Below, in pieces: positions 1-7,638 of a DNA stretch of 14,752 nucleotides. The stretch is from an uncultured Bacillota bacterium (GTDB taxonomy: Bacteria; Bacillota_I; Bacilli_A; Izemoplasmatales; UBA1188). Location of the stretch: positions 1 to 14,752 of the forward strand of contig CALCVH010000167.1 of the NCBI GenBank assembly GCA_937907585.1, given 5' to 3'. Position 1 is the first letter of the stretch. Every line of letters begins with the position of its first letter. The translations under genes and the position numbers were made by a program. The notes beneath the pieces are model-generated. The model saw only the letters and a program-made list of their open reading frames with translations, had not been told where the DNA came from and searched no databases.

Positions 1-272
1 GATAATAAATATCCAATTGGTCCAACAATTAACGCATATTTAATTGTGTTAGGTAAAGCGTATTGTAAGAAGTCTGAATCTCTAGTAAATAGGTTTACAT
101 AGTTATCTAAACCAATAAATCTTGGTGCGTTAATAGTATCATAATAGAAGAATGATAAACCTATAGAGATAATAATTAATAATATAACGAATGTGAAGAA
201 TACTAATGCATATGGAAGCGCAAACATAAAATCAAAAGAGATCTTCTTCTTTTTAGACGTATTAGCTTTCAT
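1..272 (-). CDS. ABC sugar transporter permease, N-terminal part (runs off window)
   Basis: This is the start of an inner-membrane subunit of a carbohydrate (CUT1, MalF/UgpA-like) ABC importer. Ninety residues are visible before the left edge. They show a Lys-rich cytoplasmic start (residues 7-10 KKKK), a first membrane helix at about residues 14-43, and then the periplasm-side signature FIGLDNYVNLF (52-62). The segment NTIKYALIVGPIGYLL (75-90) begins the next helix. The order of a short N-tail, one helix, the 'GLDNY' motif and then the transmembrane core is characteristic of this family. The ATG at 272-270 lies inside the end of the preceding binding-protein gene (11-nt overlap) and has GAGG 8 nt upstream, so translation is probably coupled. 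A second permease probably follows outside the window. No ATPase gene is visible here; many Firmicutes sugar importers share a distant MsmX-type ATPase. Confidence 0.9.
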   Translation of the reverse strand, partial: MKANTSKKKKISFDFMFALPYALVFFTFVILLIIISIGLSFFYYDTINAPRFIGLDNYVNLFTRDSDFLQYALPNTIKYALIVGPIGYLL

Positions 273-3219
273 GTAACCAACCTCTTAAATTAGATGATAT
301 TGGAACTTTATATGATGATGAACCATCAGCGTTTATATATCCAAATTCATCTAGCTTCCTTTTAAGTTCTCTATTTATCCTTGGCACAGATTCACTGATC
401 GCTTGTCTTACAGGCATCTTATCTATTACAACCTTGTTCCAAATCTGTGAGATTTCTCTTTCTACAATATATGAACCAGGTGTAACCGCTGGAGTCATAG
501 AGTATTCTTCCATTTCTAATATAACTTTTTTAATTTCATCATCCCATACTGATTGGTTAAGCGCTTTTTTATTCGCTGGGATGACCATATATCTTTCACC
601 AAGAGACATCTTGATGTTTTTAACATATTCCATTTGTGTAGAAGCGCTATTCCACCACTTTATTAATTCCCAACCTTCATCTTTTAAATCTGAATTCGAG
701 AATAATATAGAACATTTACCGTATGTAGCGCTCCATCTTTCTACATCATTAGTTTCATTATCTAATATTCCAGGTATTACTGTAACACCCCATTGGCCAG
801 CTATTTCAGGTGCCGCATACTGCATCTGTAAATATAGATCAACTGTCGATACGCCAATTGGCATTGTTCCAGTTCTAAAATGTTCAAAGAATGATGAAAC
901 CTGTTGTGGAAGATTATAGACAGTATATAGCCCAGTTAAGAAATCTATCGCACTGATTGTATTATCATCTTCTAATGTTGAAGTTAAGCCATCAGCGCTA
1001 AATAGTTCACCATTAAATTGATATATAAATGGAGAAATCATACCGAATGATTTATATGATGAATCACTGCTCATAGGGTGATAAAAATTCATTGAATATG
1101 ACTGGAGTGTATATAACATTTCTAATGTTTCACTCCAAGTATCTGGAACCGGAATATTTAATGAATCTAATATATCTTTTCTATAATATAAGAGATATAC
1201 TGAAGTGGTTTCCGGGATTCCATATACTCCATCCTCAAATATTAGTGGGGTGAAGTTTCCATCCGCAATCTCACCTGTTAAGGAATAGAATCCATCATAT
1301 TTTGATAGATCTTCTAAAATTCCTCTTAAAGCGTATGTATATGGTTCCCATGTATCAATTGATAATATACAATCAGGGTTATCGTTTGTTGATGATGATA
1401 ATACAATCTTTGATGTTGATGGTAAAACGGATAATTGACAATCAAAATCAAATCCTGCTTCATCTATCATCGATTGAATTATATCAACATATAGGCTTGA
1501 TTGTTGAACCCATACTTCAAGAGTATTATCCTCTTTTACTCTATTGAGTTTATATCTCTTATCAAAGAATGAATAGAAGAATGATTGTATAGCGACACCT
1601 ATCTTTTCAAATATATTTGATTTAGCTTTAGGTAGTTTAATAGTTTCTCCTACTCCTACAAAATAAATCTTATCTATATCCATTGGTGATTCTGATAAAG
1701 AAGTTACTGCTTCACCAATTAATTGGTATGCAGAACCTGATCCATCACAGAATAGGTTTAGATTTGAATTGATCTTGTTTGGCTTCTTCGATATCTTTAA
1801 TAATTGTTTATACGCAACTTCTAAACTTGATACTTCTGGTGCACTATTTTTAACACCTGTATCAATCGATAATAATTCTTGATAAATTGTTTTTAATCTA
1901 GACGCATAATATTCAAGATCGCTTTCTAGATTAGGTAAGTATTTAGTTATGTACTGAGTGATGATTCTTGATGTCTCACCTCCAGTTATAACTTTAATAT
2001 TTAAACCAGTTGAATTGATCCAATCCATAATCCTATGGAGCTCATCAATTATGCTTGAAGCGTAAGCTGTAGATGATTCTATTCTTAATGTATGATCTAC
2101 TCCTGCTTCTAGATAGATTTCTAAATTGTTTCCTGAATTATCAGTTAAATATTTATTGGTCCAATCTCTCGCAGTTTCAAAATTATATCCTTCAAGTTCT
2201 TTATAGAGGATTTCACCATCTATATAGATATTCTTTGATGATACAACACCCAGATTTGAATCATGTAGATATTTAAACGCAAGATTATAGTAACCTGTCT
2301 TATCTACTTTAAACTTATATTCGATAAATGAACCACCTTCTTTTATAGAACCACCATCTAAAATATTTAATACAGTAGTTTTATATGAATAAGGTGTAAC
2401 ATTTCTATCTTTATAATATGTTTGTTTAATAGATAGATCGTTTTTAAGATAGAAGTCTTCTGCTTCTATCATCTTATAATATCCCTTTGTATAAGATTCT
2501 TTAGTTAAATCATAATCAGAATAACTAATTAATTCTTTTTTATTATTTAAGTATAAACTTGATAAATATAGATTCATATTCACTGGTTTAATAACGATAG
2601 TGTTTAATCCAGCATTTAATTTGAATTTATAATTATAGTTATACATTTCATTATCATCACAAAGGTAATATTTATATGTTGAAAGTAAACTATTTGATAA
2701 AGGTAATAGTTCATTTCCATATCTATTAAATCTATTAGATTCTATTCTTTCTTCTATTGTCCATGAAACTTCTAGAGGCAAGCTCATCGTTTCATTAAAC
2801 TGATATTCATCATTAACTAAAATATCAACTGTAGGATTAGTATAGAATTCTTCATTTAGATAATATAGTAATCCTATTTCATATAATCCAGCCTTAGTAA
2901 CATTTATACTATAAGTGATTGATTCGCCTATAGATACTAAAGAAAATTCTTTAGATTCGATAGTGAGCTTGGTTAATTGATTTAAATCATAAATAAACTC
3001 AAGTTCACTATCAAGTTCAATTTCTTCTATTCCATTTTTTAACCACTGGTTATATGTTCTATAGAATGTTTTATCTCTATAAACTGAAGCATCATACGCT
3101 TGAGATTCTTTTTTATCAGCTGTTGATCTATCAGTTTCCGCAGAGATATTTTGAGTTAGATGTAACGCAAGAATAAAGAATAAAACAAGTGCTAGAGTAG
3201 TGATTAGTGCTTTTTTCAT
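262..3219 (-). CDS. Large hybrid extracellular protein: carbohydrate-binding domains plus ABC solute-binding domain
   Basis: The 985-residue secreted protein probably captures oligosaccharide and delivers it to the adjacent permease. A hydrophobic N-terminal helix (about residues 4-23) is followed by ISA-E, a possible signal peptidase I site; there is no lipobox Cys, so the protein is either released or held by its N-terminal helix. Two beta-sandwich, CBM6/35-like regions follow at about 85-235 (with KAGLYEIGLLYY) and 250-395 (with KTGYYNLAFKYL). A helical linker spans about 396-560. A family 1 solute-binding domain runs from about 566 to the end and includes VYGIPETTSVYLLYYRKDIL and VPDTWSETLEML. 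Hybrid binding proteins of roughly this size and layout occur in Firmicutes sugar operons. The reading frame also allows a GTG start at 3225, but the Shine-Dalgarno sequence is only 2 nt from it and 8 nt from the ATG at 3219, so the ATG is chosen. The gene lies 21 nt after the lipoprotein binding protein and overlaps the permease. Confidence 0.88.
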   Translation of the reverse strand: MKKALITTLALVLFFILALHLTQNISAETDRSTADKKESQAYDASVYRDKTFYRTYNQWLKNGIEEIELDSELEFIYDLNQLTKLTIESKEFSLVSIGESITYSINVTKAGLYEIGLLYYLNEEFYTNPTVDILVNDEYQFNETMSLPLEVSWTIEERIESNRFNRYGNELLPLSNSLLSTYKYYLCDDNEMYNYNYKFKLNAGLNTIVIKPVNMNLYLSSLYLNNKKELISYSDYDLTKESYTKGYYKMIEAEDFYLKNDLSIKQTYYKDRNVTPYSYKTTVLNILDGGSIKEGGSFIEYKFKVDKTGYYNLAFKYLHDSNLGVVSSKNIYIDGEILYKELEGYNFETARDWTNKYLTDNSGNNLEIYLEAGVDHTLRIESSTAYASSIIDELHRIMDWINSTGLNIKVITGGETSRIITQYITKYLPNLESDLEYYASRLKTIYQELLSIDTGVKNSAPEVSSLEVAYKQLLKISKKPNKINSNLNLFCDGSGSAYQLIGEAVTSLSESPMDIDKIYFVGVGETIKLPKAKSNIFEKIGVAIQSFFYSFFDKRYKLNRVKEDNTLEVWVQQSSLYVDIIQSMIDEAGFDFDCQLSVLPSTSKIVLSSSTNDNPDCILSIDTWEPYTYALRGILEDLSKYDGFYSLTGEIADGNFTPLIFEDGVYGIPETTSVYLLYYRKDILDSLNIPVPDTWSETLEMLYTLQSYSMNFYHPMSSDSSYKSFGMISPFIYQFNGELFSADGLTSTLEDDNTISAIDFLTGLYTVYNLPQQVSSFFEHFRTGTMPIGVSTVDLYLQMQYAAPEIAGQWGVTVIPGILDNETNDVERWSATYGKCSILFSNSDLKDEGWELIKWWNSASTQMEYVKNIKMSLGERYMVIPANKKALNQSVWDDEIKKVILEMEEYSMTPAVTPGSYIVEREISQIWNKVVIDKMPVRQAISESVPRINRELKRKLDEFGYINADGSSSYKVPISSNLRGWLHES

Positions 3220-3227
3220 AATCACAA

Positions 3228-3235
3228 CCTCCTTT
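3228..3235 (-). promoter_or_regulatory. Strong ribosome binding site that sets the start of the hybrid binding protein
   Basis: The minus strand reads AAAGGAGG here, an almost perfect match to the 16S anti-Shine-Dalgarno sequence. The spacing is 8 nt to the ATG at 3219 but only 2 nt to the in-frame GTG at 3225, which supports the ATG. Confidence 0.8.
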
Positions 3236-3240
3236 ATGTC

Positions 3241-4716
3241 TTATTTTAGTAATTCGTCTAACGATTCTCTATATTCTATTAAAGTTTTATTTCCAAGTTC
3301 GATAATTGTTTCTTTTAAGTTTGCGAAAGTATCAACTCCATAATAGATATCTGCGAAATATGTGTTGATAGCTGTATCTACTTTGTCCCATCCAACAACT
3401 TCTTTATTTCCCCATAACGCAGCGTTATTTAATGAATTTATCATCTGTGGAGATGTCATACCTGGAGCGTTATTATATGGAATATTATCCCATACAGCGT
3501 TGACACCTTTAGCGTTGATACCATAATCTACTACAGGGTATGGATAGTTATTAGCGGATTTATATAGAATTGTGCCGAAGTCTTGATATAAAGAGAATCT
3601 AGTTACTAATCCCTCTTCAGAGAAACTCATCCATTTTAATAATTGATATGCGGCTTCTTTATGTGCACATGTTGAAGAAATACCAGCGATATCGATATTT
3701 CCGCCTGTACATCCACCTGGAGCTGGATATACATCCCAGTTGAAGTTCATTGTTTCAAAATAGCCTTTAGCTTCCCAAGCTGGCGCAACCCAAATAGCGG
3801 CGCTTCCGTTATAATCAACTAAATATTGTGGATCGCCATAATATGTAGTTAATGTTTCTTCACCGTATTCAGCTGTAACAGCGTGATTTGTTAAGGCATT
3901 AGTTAATTTAGTAAATGATTCTTCAAAATATGGACTATCAAAATTGAATTTTTCACCATCATAAGTGAATGCGCTCCATGAGTTATTACCTGATAAAATC
4001 TTAGGAAGTTCTCTCCAGTAGCTTGATACACCATATTGTCCAACGATATGTTCAGATTCGTTATAACATGATTGAGCGATACTTTCCATTTGATCCCATG
4101 TCCAATCGTACGATGGAGCTTGGATTCCGTTATTAGTTAAAATATCTAAATTTACGAACCAATAGCTTGGATAGATGAATGTTGGAACAGCGTATCTAAC
4201 ACCTTTATATGTTCCTGCATTCTTTACTGAATCAAACATATATTTAGTAGAATCGTCATGTTCATAGAATTCAGTAATATCCGATAGTAGTCCATATGGA
4301 AGAGCTGTTTCAAGTCTATACACTAAGAATACATCTGGCAAGTTACCTACTTCTGCCTGAGCTTGCATATTAACGTCCCATTCGTAGTCTTCACCAACTA
4401 TCTGCATATTGACTGTGATATTTGGATATTTAGTCATGAACGCATCTAACATCATTGTGTCGATTGTTACTTGCGTATCATCATTATATTGCCAGGTGGC
4501 GTAAGATAAAGTGATTTTTTCTTCCTGCCAATCAGGAACACCATTTTCATCTTTATCCCAGTACTTATCATTTTCAGATGTTACTTTTGATTCTTTAGTT
4601 GTGCTAGAATCAGCATTTGTAGCTTTAGTAGTTGTATTATCTGATACAGTATTAGAAGCACAACCTACAAGTAAGAATAATGCGAATGTTAAAATTACAA
4701 CTAATAATTTTTTCAT
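3241..4716 (-). CDS. Sugar ABC transporter substrate-binding lipoprotein
   Basis: This 491-residue membrane-anchored binding protein belongs to the family 1 (MalE-like, CUT1) group and is expected to present oligosaccharides to the permease encoded two genes downstream. The signal peptide ends in the lipobox LVGC with Cys19 as the lipidated residue. A Ser/Thr-rich linker (about 20-50) precedes an unusual loop, DKDENGVPDWQE (54-65), whose residues 54, 56, 58, 62 and 65 fit the calcium ligand positions of an EF-hand or TSP3-like loop. The binding domain starts at about residue 67 (ITLSYATWQY). It contains the usual VNLDILTNNGI and WTWDQMESIAQ segments and the C-terminal PGMTSPQMI region. The ribosome site AAAGGAGAT sits 7 nt before the ATG, and the gap to the upstream hydrolase gene is 18 nt. 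It is unrelated in layout to the hybrid binding protein next to it, so the operon carries two binding proteins. The ligand is inferred from context only. Confidence 0.92.
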   Translation of the reverse strand: MKKLLVVILTFALFLLVGCASNTVSDNTTTKATNADSSTTKESKVTSENDKYWDKDENGVPDWQEEKITLSYATWQYNDDTQVTIDTMMLDAFMTKYPNITVNMQIVGEDYEWDVNMQAQAEVGNLPDVFLVYRLETALPYGLLSDITEFYEHDDSTKYMFDSVKNAGTYKGVRYAVPTFIYPSYWFVNLDILTNNGIQAPSYDWTWDQMESIAQSCYNESEHIVGQYGVSSYWRELPKILSGNNSWSAFTYDGEKFNFDSPYFEESFTKLTNALTNHAVTAEYGEETLTTYYGDPQYLVDYNGSAAIWVAPAWEAKGYFETMNFNWDVYPAPGGCTGGNIDIAGISSTCAHKEAAYQLLKWMSFSEEGLVTRFSLYQDFGTILYKSANNYPYPVVDYGINAKGVNAVWDNIPYNNAPGMTSPQMINSLNNAALWGNKEVVGWDKVDTAINTYFADIYYGVDTFANLKETIIELGNKTLIEYRESLDELLK

Positions 4717-4734
4717 TTCTATAATCTCCTTTAT

Positions 4735-6603
4735 TTATTTTATTATTATTGCGATATCAGTATTAAACTCAGTTAGTTCAACTAAAAGAGTGTTATTTGT
4801 TACTTCAATATCTTTAGTTAATATTACATCTCCAGTTCTTGGATTAAGTAATGTTAATTCATATGTGCCGTTAGTAAACGGAAGTGTTAAATTAGGCACA
4901 AATGTTCTAATTGTTTTATTTGTTCTTGAATAATTAGAATCATATAGATATCCATACATTCTATTATCAGCTTTGATTCCGATAAATGATAATTCATCTG
5001 AATCTACGCTAACTGAACTTGAATCAAGGTATGTTAGTGAGCCATTTAAATCCATTCTTTTAGCGAATTCACCAACGCCTTTATATAAACCATATAATTT
5101 ATATCTATGAATATATTGATCCCACCACCAAGTCATCACAGTTCCGCTAGCGCCTTCTAAAATAGATGACCACATAGATTGATATAAGGTTATTCCTTCA
5201 GGGTCGACATCATAAGTTTCTTTTCCTGTTGATGCGTTAACTCCCCATTCAGCTAGAAGGAGTATCTTATTATAGTTTTTATAATTTATATCAATTAGAT
5301 TCTTTACGCCACTAAATGGATTAGATCTTGAAAATTCATATGTATGAATATTGGCGATATCGATTGAATCAAGCGCCATTGCGCTACCAAGTGTTCCTTT
5401 ATAAGATGTAGTGACTAACCTGTCATAACAATCTATACTGTTTAAGTATTTAGCCATTTCGCCATGCCAGTCCTTAATCTTATTAGAGTATAACGCTGAT
5501 GATTCAGTCCAATCTACTTCATTAAATAGTTCATAAGCCATTAGTGAATCATATGTACCATATCTCGCAACTATATATCTGATTTCATCTTTATAAATTC
5601 TTTTACATTCTTCATCAGTCCAGAATTTATAAGGTTTATCGATTAGTTTGTTATATGGGTTTATATCCCATTCAGTATTTACTGATGTTGAGAACTGTCC
5701 GTGGTTGTTCATTGTTAAATAGATGCAGATGCCTTTTTCTTCTGCCATCTCTAAAACTCTTTCAAGTCTTGATGCTTGATTGAGTCTCATAGTAAAGTCG
5801 TTAACCTCAGCCCCTGTACCTATATGAAGTCCAAAGCTCCAAGATGCCATCCATATTCTTGACCAGTTGGCGTTATTATCTACCATTCTTTTAAACCATT
5901 CATCATAATCGAATGATTTTCTTGAATTAGATGAATACCAAGCGTTGTTCATCCCAACAGGAACATAAGTTTCTTTAGTATTTTCATACATAAAGTATCT
6001 TTTATTTGTATCATTCACAACTATCTTGCCTTTATAGTTATCAGTTGATTCCTTAACAGTAAATTCGTCAGTTAATGATTCAGTATTACCTTTAACGTTA
6101 GCTTCTATTTTAAGTGAATACTTTCCTGCTTTAAGAGGTTTAAACGATACATTAAAGTGACCTATACCACTTTTAATTGCGCTATCAGTCCCTTCAATTT
6201 CATCATCATAAACATAAGTATCACTTGTCATTAATGTGTTTAATCTGATTTTGTAATCTACTGTATAGTACGCTGGTCTATAGTAAATAGTTCCATCTTC
6301 ATGAGTGAAATATGCATCTATTTTAACTTCGCTAGAATCGTATGGATTGATCCCATCGTTAGTTATTTCTCCTAGTGAATCATTGATGTTTATAATAAAT
6401 GTTTCATACTGATTAATGTTTTCTTTATCTATAGTTAAAGAATTAAATCTAGGAACATATTGATTATCGCTAACATCTTTTGTTTCACTATTACTAATGG
6501 TAGTAACCTCATTATCTATAGTTGTTTCTTCAGTTTTACTCGTACAAGAAATCAATGTAAACACCCCCAGACAAGATAATATTACCATCAGGATTTTTTT
6601 CAT
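4735..6603 (-). CDS. Surface lipoprotein glycoside hydrolase: DUF5060 plus GH5-like barrel
   Basis: This 622-residue lipoprotein probably cleaves a polysaccharide or oligosaccharide at the cell surface. The signal peptide ends in lipobox LISC (Cys20). A DUF5060 beta-sandwich spans about residues 52-185 (with VKIDAYFTHEDGTIYYRPAYY and the KPLKAGKYSLKI end). A clan GH-A type (beta/alpha)8 barrel follows from about 192 to 520, starting VPVGMNNAWY. The likely acid/base is Glu362 in ELFNEVDW and the likely nucleophile is Glu452 in LLAEWG, both at positions expected for GH5-like retaining enzymes. A small C-terminal beta domain closes the protein (about 530-622). DUF5060/GH5-like proteins are often annotated as cellulase- or mannanase-like, but this group is poorly characterised and the family number is uncertain. 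The two flanking GH130 genes favour a beta-mannan substrate. It is a divergent paralogue of the 792-residue hydrolase upstream and lacks that protein's Ig-like domains. AAGGAAGG lies 5 nt before the ATG. Confidence 0.85.
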   Translation of the reverse strand: MKKILMVILSCLGVFTLISCTSKTEETTIDNEVTTISNSETKDVSDNQYVPRFNSLTIDKENINQYETFIININDSLGEITNDGINPYDSSEVKIDAYFTHEDGTIYYRPAYYTVDYKIRLNTLMTSDTYVYDDEIEGTDSAIKSGIGHFNVSFKPLKAGKYSLKIEANVKGNTESLTDEFTVKESTDNYKGKIVVNDTNKRYFMYENTKETYVPVGMNNAWYSSNSRKSFDYDEWFKRMVDNNANWSRIWMASWSFGLHIGTGAEVNDFTMRLNQASRLERVLEMAEEKGICIYLTMNNHGQFSTSVNTEWDINPYNKLIDKPYKFWTDEECKRIYKDEIRYIVARYGTYDSLMAYELFNEVDWTESSALYSNKIKDWHGEMAKYLNSIDCYDRLVTTSYKGTLGSAMALDSIDIANIHTYEFSRSNPFSGVKNLIDINYKNYNKILLLAEWGVNASTGKETYDVDPEGITLYQSMWSSILEGASGTVMTWWWDQYIHRYKLYGLYKGVGEFAKRMDLNGSLTYLDSSSVSVDSDELSFIGIKADNRMYGYLYDSNYSRTNKTIRTFVPNLTLPFTNGTYELTLLNPRTGDVILTKDIEVTNNTLLVELTEFNTDIAIIIK

Positions 6604-6616
6604 AAAATCCTTCCTT

Positions 6617-7630
6617 TTATCTACCTAAATCTCTATCTCTACCAACACCTTCATGATTGTTGATAGCGAAATCAACTAGTTCATCAACTGTAGTAAACGC
6701 TAACGCAACATATGTATCCGCAGCGCCATAGTAGATAGCGATATGTCCTTCTTTATCAATTAAAGTTGAACAAGGGAATACTACATTTGGTACAAATCCT
6801 ACAGTTTCATAATCTTCTTCAGGAGTCATAATATAATATTTAGCTCTATATAGAACTTTAGATGGTTCATCTTTATCTAGAATAGCGACACCCATAGAAT
6901 AAACGTAACCATTACAGTTTAGGATTACTCCATGATATATCATTAACCATCCAACCTCAGTTTCAATAGGCGCAGGACCACCACCTATTTTTAGACCCTG
7001 CCACCAACCATTGCCACCTTTTTCCATAACGTGACGATGTTTGCCCCAGTAAGTTAAATCTTTTGATGATGATAAGAAGATATCACCAAATGGTGTATGT
7101 CCATTATCTGATACTCTACTTAACATCTTATATTCACCATTTATTTTTCTTGGGAATAATACACCGTTTCTATTGAATGGTAGGAAACAGTTTTCAAGTC
7201 TTACAAATGTCTTAAAGTCTTTAGTTTTAGCGAGTCCAATAGATGGTCCATAGAACTCAGTACACCAGATGATAAAGTATTCATCTTCTACTTTTACAAG
7301 TCTAGGGTCATATGCATAATATGGATCATATGGTTTACCTTCTTCATCTACAAAGTGGATTCTTTCTTCTTCAACTGTGAAATTAATTCCATCTTTAGAA
7401 TGGGCTAATCTTAGATGAGGAAGAGATGATTGGTCTTCAACTCTAAATACACCAATAAATTCTCCATTATAAGGAACTACTGCACTATTAAAGATTCTAG
7501 CGATTCCCTTTTGTGGATTTCTTTTAATTAATGGATTCTTAGAATATCTCCATACCGGAGCGTCTAATCCTTTTGGTTTTGCCTCAAACGGCATATAGTC
7601 GCATGTTTCAGCTGTAAATTTGTATTTCAT
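6617..7630 (-). CDS. GH130 enzyme B, probable beta-mannoside phosphorylase
   Basis: This 337-residue protein has no signal peptide, so it should act in the cytoplasm. It is a five-bladed beta-propeller GH130 enzyme; known members phosphorolyse beta-mannosides to alpha-mannose 1-phosphate, and a subset hydrolyse them. The probable proton donor is Asp108 in YAYDPR. Residues suited to phosphate binding are present: Arg161-Lys162 in LFPRKING, Arg172 in MLSR, Lys214 in LKIGGGPAPI and His233 in YHG. The block SDNGHTPFGDIFLSSSKDL (174-192) and GFVPNVVFP (278-286) resemble the manno-oligosaccharide phosphorylase subgroup (GH130_2-like, from memory). Length matches the roughly 320-390 residues usual for the family. 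The ribosome site AGGAG overlaps the stop codon of the preceding hydrolase gene, so the two are probably translated together. Phosphorolysis would save ATP by making mannose 1-phosphate directly. The linkage cleaved is not determined. Confidence 0.9.
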   Translation of the reverse strand: MKYKFTAETCDYMPFEAKPKGLDAPVWRYSKNPLIKRNPQKGIARIFNSAVVPYNGEFIGVFRVEDQSSLPHLRLAHSKDGINFTVEEERIHFVDEEGKPYDPYYAYDPRLVKVEDEYFIIWCTEFYGPSIGLAKTKDFKTFVRLENCFLPFNRNGVLFPRKINGEYKMLSRVSDNGHTPFGDIFLSSSKDLTYWGKHRHVMEKGGNGWWQGLKIGGGPAPIETEVGWLMIYHGVILNCNGYVYSMGVAILDKDEPSKVLYRAKYYIMTPEEDYETVGFVPNVVFPCSTLIDKEGHIAIYYGAADTYVALAFTTVDELVDFAINNHEGVGRDRDLGR

Positions 7631-7638
7631 TTTTTCTC

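Noticed and set aside
434..919. Open frame of 161 codons on the plus strand
   Set aside because: It lies wholly inside the hybrid binding-protein gene on the other strand and has no ribosome site or recognisable protein features; the plus-strand frames at 1302-1547, 2073-2276, 4511-4933, 11024-11269 and 11558-11749 and the minus-strand frame at 12733-13059 are rejected for the same reason.
3223..3225. GTG start two codons upstream for the hybrid binding protein
   Set aside because: The Shine-Dalgarno sequence would be only 2 nt away; the ATG at 3219 has the correct 8-nt spacing.
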